Part shown: positions 1-12,900 of the stretch, in pieces
How positions within the stretch are numbered: the first letter of the stretch is position 1
Layout of the letters: each line of letters opens with the position of its first letter
Assembly: GCA_946965045.2 (NCBI GenBank)
Contig: OX337230.1
Span: forward strand, 4,154,001-4,218,000
Length of the DNA stretch: 64,000 nucleotides
Direction of reading: 5' to 3'
DNA from: Epithemia pelagica
Taxonomy: Eukaryota > Bacillariophyta > Bacillariophyceae > Surirellales > Surirellaceae
The notes under the pieces: model-generated
What the model saw: only the letters and a program-made list of their open reading frames with translations
What the model was told of the DNA's origin: nothing
Databases searched by the model: none
Translations under genes and position numbers: made by a program

Positions 1-1110
1 TCTCCAGTCAATGCAAAACACAACTCATCATCACAAGAAATCGCTGTTGCAAAGCCAAAACCTGACACTCCGACAAAGCGATCTTCTGTTGCCAAACACA
101 GCAACCCACCATATTCTCAGATTATGACTCGCAAACAATATGCCACCGCCGCCAACCTCCTCATTAAAGCATCCAGAGCAAGGCGACAAATCTGCTACAA
201 AGATAAGAACAATATTCGACACATGCCTGGTCAACCTGTTCGTTTGAAACCCAATGATCTCTCCTTGTACAACAAAACAAAAAGTTGCCCCCCCACAATA
301 TCTGAACAGACTTTGAGAAAGAGGGTTGTTGACTTGCAGTATTTGAAAAAGCTTCATGAACATTTCCTTTCCAAAGGTCTGGAAGCTCCAAGAGACAGTT
401 GGGAAGACTGGATTAACGACCATCTCTCACCAGAATCCGACCGAGCCTTCATGTGCTTGGTTGTGATTCTTATGAGTTCCAACACAAGCGACAAACAATT
501 TGCTAAAGTGGTACCCACTTTGTTCCAATGTGGGTTTGTCTCTAGTCGGGCAACCAGTGACATTGCACTCAACTATGGGATGAACGCTGTATGTTCCCTA
601 TTGGCAGAGACTGGTCTATATTATAAGAATGCTGAGGCTATCGTCAACGCAGCAGACTACTTCATCCAACGGCATTCTGGAATTATACCAGAAACCATTA
701 CGATGCAAGAACTAATGTGTCTGCATGGGGTTGGGTACAAGACTGCCACAATTGTCTTGGCATTTGCATTTTAAAGAATTGACGGAATTCCAACTGATGT
801 GCATGTACATCGCTGCTCTCGAGCCCTGGGATGGATCCCCAAATCATGCAACGACCCAGACATGTGCTCGGCTTTGTTGGAGTCTTGGATTCCAAAGGAG
901 TACTGGGAATGGGTCAACCCAATGTTTGGAGCGCTCGGGCAACTAATACAAGACCCAAAGACACGTCACCAATGTTCAGAAATCCAGATGGATTTCACAG
1001 TCCGTCGTCTTGACAAAGACCATAAGAAGAAACTCTTAGACAGCAAAGAGATCTACAACCTACACAACAATTTCCTTCATTTGTATCGGTCCTATTGCAG
1101 TTCCTCATGA
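1..1110 (+). pseudogene. Endonuclease III-like (HhH-GPD) DNA glycosylase, 5' partial, one in-frame stop
   Basis: The frame is open from base 1, so the gene starts outside the window. It reads as one protein apart from a single TAA at 772-774. Before the stop are a core resembling endonuclease III and a helix-hairpin-helix with the motif LHGVGYKTA, whose lysine (738-740) matches the catalytic lysine. After the stop the same frame continues with IPTDVHVHR, whose aspartate (796-798) matches the second catalytic residue. The family excises oxidised bases in base-excision repair. The C-terminal four-cysteine iron-sulphur loop of bacterial Nth is not visible. Because homology resumes at once in the same frame, one nonsense mutation or sequencing error explains the break. 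The neighbour is a hAT element on the other strand, so this could be a decaying gene copy. The family call is from motifs only. Confidence 0.6.
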
Positions 1111-1253
1111 GTCAATTTCTTATTAGTTACTATCTGTTTTTCCTTGTTTGTTCTTTTTCTTTTTGGTTCTCGCATGTATCTTGTATGTAGTCGTTCTCGC
1201 ATGTAGTCGTATGTAGTCTTTTTCGTTTTCTGTTCCGTCATGTTCTGTATTTA

Positions 1254-1572
1254 TCAGTGGTCTTCATTACTGTTATTGGTGCGGCGTCGCGGACTTGTCC
1301 TACGTTGTTGTTGTCGTTGTTCTTCTTGCTGCTCTCCGATGTGTTCTGCAGGAGGTGGTTTCTTTGCTCTCGACGATTTGGACTTGGACTTTGTTCGAGA
1401 TGCCGATTCTTGAATGGATTGTTGGCGCACTCTTTTGGAAGATGCACTCGTTTGAGTTGTTGCCTTCCTTTTTGATAAGGTGGTGGATCGTTGGGTTGTT
1501 GGTGTGGTACTGTGCGTAGCAGGAGTTGTCGTCGAAACGATTCCTGTCACACTTCCTTGAACACTAGCACTG
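1254..1572 (-). pseudogene. 3' end of the hAT-like transposase gene, cut off by the copia insertion
   Basis: This basic, Ser/Thr/Gln/Arg-rich open frame ends at a TGA at 1254-1256 and has no domain of its own. When the copia element and one copy of its CACTG target duplication are removed, the frame continues without a break from the C-terminus of the hAT-like ORF at 9939-12741. It is therefore the displaced last ~105 codons of that gene and not a separate small gene. The join was checked codon by codon across the duplication. Confidence 0.7.
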
Positions 1573-2346
1573 TGTTAGAATTCTCACCGTCTATGGTGGT
1601 TAGATTCTACATCTCATCGATTCCCCATGTCACATAGCCTCGTGCTATCACATCATGCCATCTAGCTTCGAGCTATGTTCCCTAGCTTTGCGCTATATCG
1701 ACCTATATTTCTTCGCAAATCATGAAAAGTGAGAATAGATTGACGAACTCACTCTCAAGACTAAACTGGGTCGTGCGGTATTACAACGGACATAAATTTG
1801 GCCGTTGCTCGGATATTATACTAACGCCCTAAGCGTACGCGCCCGAAATCATCGAGCGCGCCCAAGCGACATCCGAGCGCTGTCGGCATCTATCCGACCC
1901 AACGGTCTAAGTATCCCAAGCACGACACACGATCACGCGAGACCATATTTCCATTCCCACAATCTCCAAATTGTCAACAAGCTGCGCGCCATGAAAACAA
2001 CTATGCCAACCCAAAGCAAGAGCTGTTGACCCTGTATATGTTATCCGTCCACATATACATGTCATATACATCACATGAATCGACTCCAAACCTGTTGCCG
2101 CCAAGAACCTATGACACATGACCCTTGGCAGGACCGAACATTTCACGTAGACCTATCGTAGTAATCAACACACAATCTAACAATATCACCATTTATCACA
2201 TCTTCTTTTGTGTCCCGACTATCCTTCTGATAGACTTCGACTTGCTTGCTTCTCTGACCCTGAGAAGCTTGTATCGGTTGGTGACCTACCTGATTGTCTG
2301 CTCTACCGAGCATCAATGTCCCTACGATTCAGAAAGAATTGTAACA
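1573..2346 (+). repeat. 5' LTR of the copia element
   Basis: 774 bp, TG...CA ends, preceded by CACTG. The U3 part holds three copies of TAGC-N5-GCTA (around 1635, 1663 and 1683). The ORFs inside the LTR are identical in both LTRs and are not treated as genes. Confidence 0.95.
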
Positions 2347-2382
2347 GATTAACAGTCTCAAAGCTTATTTCCTTGTGGTTTC

Positions 2383-3162
2383 ATGGATTCTAACGAGCTT
2401 ATCACTCCTGTACGACAGATCTATCGAGCCAAACTGCATCCCGGGCAGCCCGATACCCTGGTGCAGCAGGAACTGGTGCCGACGCCGAAGGCAGCCAACA
2501 CATCGGTCAACATCTCCGTCGACAGTTCCAACAGCAACCCATTCGAGACTCCAACCCAGCCTCACGCTCCGATCCCTGCGCCGTTGCTTCGGCCCCCGAG
2601 TCCGCCTCGTCGGCTCGTCCCTTCTTGATCCCGTCGTACCACCCGGTTGATTGCTGATCATATCAAGTACTTCCGTCAACCAACTTGTTCGACCTTCGAT
2701 CCCGAGATCATCCGTGGGGAGACCCAGATCGAACGCCAGTTCCAATCGGTGACCCACATCGTCGACCAAGAAGACATTGACCGTCTGAACGACCAACTTC
2801 ACCGTTCTCCGAGGCGTCGCCTCATCTTGGCCGCCCTCTCGGGCAACCCCATCCGTACTGTCCACCTCCGCTTCCTAACCTTCGAGCGCCCAACTGGATA
2901 CTACAATACCATCCACGTCGTGAACGCGACGACTTGCCCTCTGCCTCCTAACGTTGTACGCCTAGATAACTACGTTGCCTACATCCACGAGGTCCATACC
3001 ATCGAGGACCATCGTGCAACTATCTACCCTTTGCGTACCGAGGTCGAGAACCACCTGGCTGAAGGTGATACCCCTTCTTCTGTTGCTTGTGCTGCCCCAT
3101 CTGAGCCTGGAAACGACTCTGATTATTCGGAAGAGAGTGGGGATTCGGAGACCGAAGCTTAA
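2383..3162 (+). pseudogene. Extra 5' ORF of the copia element (ORF0), one in-frame TGA
   Basis: An ATG at 2383, 37 bp after the 5' LTR, opens a frame that runs to TAA at 3160-3162 and is interrupted once, by TGA at 2626-2628. The reading continues at once in the same frame. The product would be about 258 residues: a proline/serine-rich first third, a middle with many hydrophobic and charged residues, and an acidic tail rich in Ser, Glu and Asp. I recognise no domain. Copia elements normally have a single gag-pol ORF, so a separate ORF ahead of gag is unusual. It may be an accessory or gag-related protein. No zinc knuckle is visible. Confidence 0.5.
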
Positions 3163-3482
3163 TTACTCATAGTTAACTCCCGTCCTCTCAAAACCTTTCC
3201 AAGACTTAAACTCAACGCACATCCGGGTACCCTTGGTCGCACAACACGCCACACATTCCCGTCAAATCGCGAAAATTCGGCGAAAATTTGTTGAAACTCG
3301 GCGAAAATTTGTCGGAATCAACGGAAATTTCCAGGAGTCGCACATCACAACACACATCCGGGTATCATATACGTGGTACATACGTGGCACACGTGGTACA
3401 TCCGGGTTCACATCACATCACACATTAAATAAACCACATCACACCGCACATTAAATAAACATCGAACCAACCAAATAACACC
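3163..3482 (+). other. Spacer between ORF0 and gag-pol of the copia element
   Basis: There is no credible ORF. It contains short internal repeats: the motif CGGCGAAAATTTGT occurs twice near 3278-3313, CATCCGGGT-type motifs recur, and CACATTAAATAAAC-like motifs recur near 3421-3465. This may be the leader or promoter for the gag-pol ORF that starts at 3483. Function is inferred from position only. Confidence 0.4.
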
Positions 3483-6400
3483 ATGGATCCTCAATCACCC
3501 AAGACACCTACGACTCCTAAGGGAGAAGATAACCAAGACAATATCTCGGACACAGACCTATTCGACCACATCATATTTACTGTCTGCCAATTCTTTACCA
3601 AAGAAAGGGCCGACTACTTAATGAAGTGGATGAAATACCATGGTTTTGAGAACATTACCCATGTTATCTCGTATATGCAAACTAATACCGAGGAATCCAT
3701 GAAGGAACTGACACAATACAAGGTCAATAAACAGACACATGACCTACAAGGCCCCACAAGACAGCAGATCAAGCTCTTGGCTTATTGGGCCATATACAAG
3801 ACCAATGAAATTCAAGACGAGCTATCCAATAGCGACTGGATGAACCTAACGAGGAAAGAGTTCAACACTTGGAGGATCAACACAGATTTCTCTAAGGGAC
3901 CACCTAGCCAAGTCCCAGTCTCGCCAATGAAGTCACCGTCATCTGTGAAATCTGTCAGCACAGTTACTGCCACATCTCAATCTCAACAAGACCTTACAGC
4001 ATTCAGAAAGGGAACTAAGCGCGACGCAACTGCATATGAGGTATTCAAGGATGAACGATACTACGATTCATTCTGGCGTGTATTCAAGACTACAGCTAAG
4101 GCTCAAGGCCTATCCAACGTTCTGAATTTCAAATACACACCACCCCATGATGATGAGTATGCCGAAGAACTTTTTCAAGAGCAACAAGTATTTCTTTACT
4201 CCGTTCTTGTCCGTATCATTCAGACTGACCAAGGTCGAGCCTATGTACGTGAACATGAACACGATGAAGATGCGCGTGCCGTATTGCAGAAGTTACACTC
4301 TTTGCATACCGAATCCGACCTAGCAAAACGAGAGGTCCTCCGTTTAACCAACTACATTTCCAATCTACGTCTTGACGACGCATGGCGCGGAACAACACGT
4401 CAATTTCTTCTACACTTTCAAGAGCAGCTACGTTTGCTAGACAATCTAGTGACATTGTCTGATCGCATCCCTGATCATACCAGGATGACTTTCCTCATGC
4501 AAGCTGTAGAAAAGGTACCTGATCTCCGCCGAGTCAAGATCTTGGATAATGTGGTGAACACCAAATCCGGTGCAAAATCCCTTTGCTATCAATCATACTT
4601 CCGTCTCCTTCTAGACGCAGCTTATGACCATGATCAAGCAACCCAGTCATCTGTTCATAGTCGCCGTCGACATGTCAAACAACATGAATCACTATATGGC
4701 CAAGATACAGATGCTGACATAACCTCACAAGATGATATGGAGTATCATGTCCACAACACCACAGCGACATCTGAATCTCCATCCTCTTCGTCCAAGGTTA
4801 GTCTACCGCGTGACCTATGGTTCAAACTTTCTGAAGAAGATCGCAAGTTGATCATCGAGTATAACAAGATGATTCAAGCACCTTCATCAACAACACCGAG
4901 GAAAGTGCAAACACATGCCCTCGACATTGATCCGGAACCTGATCCTGACCCCAACCAAGTTGCATCTGATGACGACTCACCTGGCGTAGTCCCTGAGCAT
5001 CCAGATGATTCAGATCCGGTTACACAATTTATCAACCAAGCCATGACGACTGATATCAATCACCCGGCAACTGACCTGACTAGTGTTCTTTCTAACGCCA
5101 AGTCCAAGACGAGCAAGAAGGTTACATTCAAAGCCAACATGCATAAACAAGCAGGACATGTTCCACGCTATCTGTTTTCCAGGAAATCTACTTTACCAGG
5201 AAATCAATTAATTGACCGTGGTGCTAATGGAGGACTTGCTGGTTCTGACATGCGCATCCTTTCTAAGACTGGTCGCCATATCACTATTGTGGGTATTGAT
5301 AACCATGAACTTACTGGACTTCCTGTCGTCACATGTGCCGCAAAGTTTGAGACCAATGATGGACCTATTGTCGGCATCTTCAATGAATATGCTTATTATG
5401 GAAAGGGCTTATCTATCCATGCTCCTGGTCAATTCGAGCATTTTGGACTTGCTGTTGATGAACGATCTGTTAAAGTTGATGGTAAACAACGCATCACTAC
5501 ACTTGATGGTCGTGCTATACCTCTTCACATCAAGGATGGGTTAGCCTACATCCACTCCTTGGGTATCCCCAGTGACGATGACATGGATACCTTACCTCAG
5601 ATCATCTTCACGTCACCCGACACATGGGATCCTGGTGTTCTGGACCATTCGTATTCTCCCACACCCTCTGACAATGATCCTGATTGGAAACACGTCAAGA
5701 CTGATGGTAGTATGTCGAACCATCCATATGACAACTATGGGGAGTACACTGATCGTGTTGTTTGTAACCTCAATCTCCTCTTGGATCTCCCATACGATCA
5801 TGGACCTGATGACGCACCCTTCTTTTCTATCTACGCTGACGCAGAAGGTAATGATCCTACACTTCATGCCTCTGTCCACCGTCGTTACCAGGAAGCGTAT
5901 GACTGGAAGAAGTTCCGTCCATTCTTTGGTTGGCAATCTGAAGATGTTATTGCCGCTACGTTCAAGCACACTACACGTAATGGTAGCATTACTTTTGACC
6001 ACGACACCCTCAAGAAACATTTCAAGGCTCGCAATCCGGTCCTTAATATACCTCGACGTCATGAACCCGTTGCTACGGACTCGGTTTTCTCCGACACCCC
6101 TGCTGTTGACCATGGAGGTAAAGTCGCACAAATCTTTGTTGGTCGAGATACTCTGGTTACTGATATCTATGGGATTAAGTCAACCAAACAGTTTGTCAAT
6201 ACTCTTCAGGACAACATCCGGTTTCGTGGTGCCATGGAGACTCTTATCAGTGATGGTGGTTCATCTCTCATCTCTCAAAAGGTCAAAGACATTCTTCGCA
6301 CTTTGCTTATTGGGGAGTATCGATCCGAACCTTATCATCAACACCAGAATAAGGCTGAAAACCGTTACCAGACCGTTAAACGTATGACCAACGCTCTCAT

Positions 6401-9170
6401 GAATGCCACTGGTTGCCCTGCCAACACCTGGCTTCTTTGCCTTGAGTATGTCTGTGACTTATTGAACCATACGTCATCACCCACCCATTCCGGTCGCACT
6501 CCTCTTGAGGCTCTCTCCGGACGCCCACCCGACATTACTCATCTCTTGTTCTTTCCTTTCTGGGATGAGGTTTACTACCGTGTCGACCCCGCTGAACCCA
6601 ATTCTGGTTCATATCCATCTTCTTCTGATGAGAAACTTGGCCACTGGGTTGGTTTTGCTCACAACGTTGGTGATTCTTTTACTTGGAAGATTCTCACCCA
6701 GGATAACCAGATAATCTACCGTTCTGCCGTTCGCCGTGTTGAATCCACTACACCTAACCTACGTGTGGATCGACCTTCAGGGGAGGATCTGTCTGAGAAG
6801 GATGACAATGATAAGCAAGCTGACACTGTCTTCATTCGCAGTGATAGTGAAGATCCATCCAAACCAATGCCCACGATCGATTTTGACGACATGATAGGAC
6901 GCACATTCCTATGCGACACAGAAGAAAATGGGGAGCGACACCGTGCACGTGTCATCAAACGAGTCATTGATCTTAATGAAGAAGCAACGAAACAGGAAGA
7001 ACGTGTCAAGTACATCTACCGAAAGACAAATTCTGATGTTGATGAGATGATATCCTATAATCAACTCATGGAGTATATCGAACGAGATAACCAAGCTCAA
7101 ACCTCTGGAGATAATCTTTTCAGGTTCAGGGACGTCATCGCCCATCAAGGCCCACTGAACACAACTGATCCAGATTACAAGGGGAGCAAATATAATTTGC
7201 TTGTTGATTGGGAAACTGGGGAGACTACCTATGAACCTTTATCACTCATCGCCAATGATGATCCGATCACTGTAGCAATTTATGGAAAGAAACATGATTT
7301 ACTCAATGAACCTGGATGGAAGCATTTGAAATGTTATGTCAAAACAAGCAAACGTCTCATTCGAGCAGCCAAACAGTCAAGGATTAAACAAGTTCACCAT
7401 TCCGTCAAGTATAAGTTTGGATTCCAAGTACCACGCAATTATGAGGAAGCTGTCGCTCTTGATAAACAACATGGCAACACAAAGTGGCAGGATGCAACGG
7501 AACTAGAATTGTCACAGATCCAGTCCTACAAGACATTCAAGGATTTTGGGAAAGCCATCTTCATTAAAGGGAAAGTATCCAATGCACCTGAAGGATATCA
7601 TAAGATACGTGTACATCTTGTCTTTGACGTAAAACATGATGGACGACATAAAGCAAGACTTGTCGCAGATGGACATCTCACAAAAGAACCTGTTGAGACA
7701 ATCTATTCAGGTGTTGTTTCCATTCGCAACCTCCGCATTGCCTTATTCCTGGGTACTTTGAATGACTTGGAAATATGGGGAGCAGATATTGGAAACGCAT
7801 ATCTGGAAGCCTTGACAGGGGAGAAAATTTTCATTGTCGCAGGACCTGAATTCAAGGAATTAGAAGGTCACATCCTGATTATATACAAGGCACTTTATGG
7901 ATTGAAGTCATCAGGCGCTCGCTGGCATGATGTCTTATTCGATGTTTTGACAGACATGGGATTTTCACCAAGCAAAGCAGATCCGGATATCTGGATGAGG
8001 AAAGCACCCGGAGAAGACTGTTACGAATACATTGCCGTATACGTTGATGACTTAGCCATTATTTCTACTGACCCTGGGAATATCTGCAAGATCCTGAAGG
8101 AGAAATACAACTTCAAACTCAAAGGAGATGGACCTATTGATTTCCACTTGGGATGTTGTTACACCAAGGATTCTGATGGAGCATTAGTAGCAGATCCAAG
8201 ACGCTACATTGGTAAGATGATGGACACTTTCGAACGAATCTTCAAGGAGAAACCCAAGAAAGCCAAAACACCTCTTATTGGTGGAGACCATCCTGAATTG
8301 GATGATTCTGAGCTCCTTGATGAAGAAGGTACTAGCCATTTCCAAACTCTGATTGGACAACTCCAATGGGTGATCACTATTGGTCGTTTCGACGTCTTCA
8401 CCGCTACAATGACGCTATCACGCTTTCGTGCTGCTCCGAGGAAAGGACATCTTGATAGAGCCAAGCGTATCTATGGATACCTTGCACATCTCCCAGAAGG
8501 CGCAATCAGATTTAGGATTGGAGAGCCTGATTATTCAAGTCTTCCTACCCAAGAATTTGATTGGACTCGCACTGTCTATTCGAATGCAAGTGAACGTATT
8601 CCTGAAGACTGCCCAACACCTCTTGGCCGCTATGTTACCACAACTCATTATGTTGATGCCAATCTCATGCATGACATAGTCACTGGTTAATCCGTCACTG
8701 CTGTTCTACATTTGTTGAACGGAACACCTATTGACTGGTACAGCAAGAGACAGAGCACGGTGGAAACTGCTACCTATGGATCCGAGTTTGTGGCTGCAAG
8801 GACAGCAATAGATCAGATTACAGAATTACGACATTCTCTCCGCTACCTTGGAGTACCTATCCGAGAGCAAAGTTACATGTACGGAGATAACAGATCTGTT
8901 GTGCTCAATGCAACCGTTCCTCATTCCATACTATCCAAGAGACACCATCTTCTGTCATACCACCGAGTTCGTGAAGCCATCGCAGCAAAGTATGTTGCAT
9001 TCTACTGGAAAGATGGAAAGACCAACCCTGCCGATATCCTTAGCAAACATTGGGATTTCGTATCTATTTGGCCCATGCTCAAGCCATTGTTGTTTTGGAA
9101 AGGAGAAGTTCAAGACCTCAACAAATCCAATGATGACAAGGCTGAAACGACGAGTTGTGGGGAGTGTTAG
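3483..9170 (+). pseudogene. copia gag-pol polyprotein with one in-frame TAA in RNase H
   Basis: The ORF begins at ATG 3483 and runs 1735 codons to TAA at 8688-8690. The same frame then continues from 8691 to TAG at 9168-9170. Domains in order: gag (about residues 1-500, no CCHC knuckle seen), aspartic protease with DRGANGG near residue 577 (the CoDi-like replacement of DSGA), integrase core (about 870-1040) with the conserved YHQHQNKAEN region, and reverse transcriptase (about 1390-1560) with YVDD near residue 1519. RNase H comes last and is split by the stop between MHDIVTG and SVTAVLHLL. The region after the stop keeps the typical WYSKRQ, TYGSEF and NPADILSKH motifs. The polyprotein reverse-transcribes the element RNA and integrates the cDNA. 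The stop should remove part of RNase H, so this copy probably depends on other copies. Confidence 0.9.
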
Positions 9171-9938
9171 AATTCTCACCGTCTATGGTGGTTAGATTCT
9201 ACATCTCATCGATTCCCCATGTCACATAGCCTCGTGCTATCACATCATGCCATCTAGCTTCGAGCTATGTTCCCTAGCTTTGCGCTATATCGACCTATAT
9301 TTCTTCGCAAATCATGAAAAGTGAGAATAGATTGACGAACTCACTCTCAAGACTAAACTGGGTCGTGCGGTATTACAACGGACATAAATTTGGCCGTTGC
9401 TCGGATATTATACTAACGCCCTAAGCGTACGCGCCCGAAATCATCGAGCGCGCCCAAGCGACATCCGAGCGCTGTCGGCATCTATCCGACCCAACGGTCT
9501 AAGTATCCCAAGCACGACACACGATCACGCGAGACCATATTTCCATTCCCACAATCTCCAAATTGTCAACAAGCTGCGCGCCATGAAAACAACTATGCCA
9601 ACCCAAAGCAAGAGCTGTTGACCCTGTATATGTTATCCGTCCACATATACATGTCATATACATCACATGAATCGACTCCAAACCTGTTGCCGCCAAGAAC
9701 CTATGACACATGACCCTTGGCAGGACCGAACATTTCACGTAGACCTATCGTAGTAATCAACACACAATCTAACAATATCACCATTTATCACATCTTCTTT
9801 TGTGTCCCGACTATCCTTCTGATAGACTTCGACTTGCTTGCTTCTCTGACCCTGAGAAGCTTGTATCGGTTGGTGACCTACCTGATTGTCTGCTCTACCG
9901 AGCATCAATGTCCCTACGATTCAGAAAGAATTGTAACA
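9165..9938 (+). repeat. 3' LTR of the copia element
   Basis: 774 bp, matching the 5' LTR by eye over its whole length. It is followed by CACTG at 9939-9943, the second copy of the target duplication. The last codons of gag-pol overlap its first 6 bases. Confidence 0.95.
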
Positions 9939-12900
9939 CACTGGTACTATTGCCTTGATCTGTCGTCGATGTAGTGGGATTCATTGTTCGATTTGAAGAT
10001 GCAGAAATACTAGAACCAGCCATCAAGTTCATTTGTTGTAGTTTGACCGCCTCAATGATGCAAGCATCACTATCTGACTGAAATGGGTCCTTGTCTTTGC
10101 CAAGACGACCCATGCATTCCATTTGTTCCTTGTCCCCTTCGTCCACGATATCAATGAGCACTACGTCATCGAATTTTTGTACCAAATCCAGATTAGAATC
10201 ACTGCATTTGTATTCGTATTCTGAACCAACAATCCCATCGTTCCCTTCGTCTTCATCAAGTTCAATTTGTTCCCGGGCCTTGTGGTGCTTCTGCATATCT
10301 TTTACACCCTTCAAAATGGTTTTCAGACGTTTCATATGACCTTGAGTGGTCCCTTCAGCAATGGAATCCCATACCGAGACTTCATCGGTTCCCTGCTCAT
10401 GTTCCTCAACAGCTTCATTTTGTTCTTCATTATCTTCGCCACTGCCGTAGTCAGTTCCATTGTTGTCTTCATCGTCATCGTCATCAACCACGGAGATTAC
10501 TTCCGCCTCTATTTCGGCCTGGGCCTCGTCTCTCTCTTGGCTTGAAGCTGTTCTTTGTTGGTTCTGCAGTTGCTCCTGTTGACTTATCTGGCGCTGTGTG
10601 GCATTACTCCTAGCTTGCTCCTCGGCCTTACCCCTGGTTTGCGCTTCGTCCTCGTTCTCTGTGGTGTGTTGAGATTTCTTTTTCAGGGTCATTTCATTAA
10701 CCTCAATCTCTCCACGAACCTTTCTTGTTACCATCTCCATGGTGCGAATCTCGAAATGTTTCTTGAGCTCGTTCCTCATCAATCTATTGCTATCAAACCA
10801 TGAGGAGAAAGAAAATATCCTCTCTTGGAAAGCGTTTGTAGAAGGCTTCGAGAGCCACACGAGGGCACTTGGGAAAATCATCCTGAAATTACTCTTGTTC
10901 GCCTGCCACCACTGTAAGACATCAAAATACTTGCCCACACTGTTGAAATCTTGATCATTACATGCCCGTCTGAACTTTTTCTTTTCTTGAGGCGTCCATT
11001 TTGGTGACTTTTCAGAAAAAAGAACGGTGGGATACTCCCTAATCAACGATTCCCAGGAACTGTGGATAATGCGCTGACAGTAATCCTTGAACCCCATGAA
11101 TTCGTTGTTACATTGTTCTCTAAAGCTCTTCTTCTGCTCGTCCAACGTGTTAAGATTGTTGTTTTCCACGCACGTGCTGTCTTCATTCTCTCCATGATTC
11201 CGAAAAATATTGAACACATCGTCATCATCCGAGTCGTCGTCTTCTATATCTACAACCTCCTCATTGGCTGTCTCGGCCATTGGGGCTGGTCCATTCATTG
11301 CCAACCTTTCAGGAGTGGAAAACTTTGCTACCATGTCATCAACAAATTGTTTTTGGATTCTGGAGACGTCGTAGTCGTCGTAGATCTTGATTTTTTTCAG
11401 GATGTACGGTGCCATGTAGCAGAGAAACGGATGACCGCAGATAGCATTCTCTGCATGGACGTCGTCACCATTCATCATGTAGGTGCGAAATTCACGTAGA
11501 AGCCGGTTAATAAGCATCCGTGAGGCGGGCAGTAAATCTGCAAACTTGATATTTTTCCTTTTGGAACGGAGTTTCTCTATGGTTAACCTGGCATCCCAAC
11601 GTTGGAACTCTGTGTCTAGTTCTGTGGGGTTCACAAGCAGAACAGAGACACCGTTGTCTTTGTGATATTTAATTCCATGATGGCAACCAAAGATTTCCAG
11701 CAAAGAGCCTGCAGCAGAGGAAGGATCATCTGCTTGTAAGGACATGGCGCATTTCTTGAGTGGAGAAAGAATTCCTTCGAATTCTGCTATGGCCTGCCAG
11801 TCCTCCTTGGACAGATAATTTTCGCGGAAGTCTTTGTCTACAGAAAACTCTTGTGAATTGTAGTCATCCATGACGTACTTATCACGTAGGAGATCATGGA
11901 ATGTGAGAGCGCATCCGAGAACCCTGGTTGTGTTCGGCATACGGATCTCCACTACAACTTGGTGATTTTTTGTTGCGTAGTCCCTCAATGCCTGGAATCT
12001 CTTCTTTCTCTTCGTCATCAGGATTGAAGCTAACTTCAAGGCTTTCTTGTATGTGTCCACAAATCCGGGAAACTGGTCGATTACCCTTCCCCCCCTTCGT
12101 CGTATAGCCAAGCCGGTGGCGTGCTTAAGAATTAATTCCGCACGATGCATATCGCACTTTCCTCCAGTCTGATTTCCCACAATGTACTTTCCGGCAAGGA
12201 CTGCCGAATTTGTATTGTCGTTGACGGAAGAGGAGAGGTCAGACTGCGTAATTCCAACGGTTGTGAGGATTTTTAGTGTGTGAGTCGCCACTTGGGCTGC
12301 TGTGTGGCCGTCTGTTTCGCAGAGACCTACGGGAATCTTGTAAAACACGCAATTCCTGGGGTCAATCAGCATTAGGCACAATCCAAGGATGTCTTTTCGA
12401 TGGCCTTGCCATATGTCATGACAAATTGTGGCGAAGGGAATTGTTTTGCCACAAATTAGCTTGTAGGCCATCCGGACATTCAGGCATAGGGAGGAAACAG
12501 TTTGGAGAAAATTGTTGTAGGAATCAAGTCGCTTGCGTATGATGGCTTTGTTGCTCATGACACAATCTTTTGTCGACAGCTTCTGGGCGTTAAGAATGGC
12601 GAATTCCAGCATAGCTCGGAAGGACTTCTTTTCCACTGTTGAAGTGGGTAAGCCGTTGTCGTTGACAAACTGGTAGATTGATTGTTGAAACTTGATTCTA
12701 GCCTCGTCCTTTGACATCATGGAACCCTTGTAGGATGTCATAAGTGGTTGGTTGCTTTCTACATTGGACTTCGGTCCAATTTTTTTTTCGTTCCATTTCT
12801 TCTTTCACATGCGGGTGGAAAGAATCCATATGTTGGCTAACATTCGAAGAGGAGCCACTTTTCTTCTGCTTGCTGACACCACAGAGGATGGTAGAGGCGA

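Larger units (their letters stand above)
1573..9938 (+). mobile_element. Ty1/copia LTR retrotransposon, CoDi type, complete with target duplication
   Basis: Two LTRs of 774 bp (1573-2346, 9165-9938) start with TGTTAG and end with GTAACA. They look identical along their length and all their incidental ORFs translate identically. The 5-bp direct repeat CACTG flanks the element at 1568-1572 and 9939-9943. Inside lie an extra 5' ORF and a gag-pol ORF with domain order gag, protease, integrase, RT, RNase H, the copia order. A purine-rich tract precedes the 3' LTR (9155-9164). I see no canonical TGG-starting primer-binding site right after the 5' LTR. Near-identical LTRs indicate a recent insertion, although both ORFs carry a nonsense codon. 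Confidence 0.95.

Noticed and set aside
1805-2352. ORFs inside the LTRs (also at 9397-9974)
   Set aside because: Identical in both LTRs simply because the LTRs are identical; no domain or coding signal.
5572-6387. 271-codon ORF in another frame of pol
   Set aside because: Lies within integrase-coding sequence; shadow frame.
772-8690. Reassigned stop codon (several genes with one in-frame stop)
   Set aside because: Broken frames contain TAA, TAG and TGA, and intact genes here (annexin, FCP, HSF, DUF6824) use all three as real stops.
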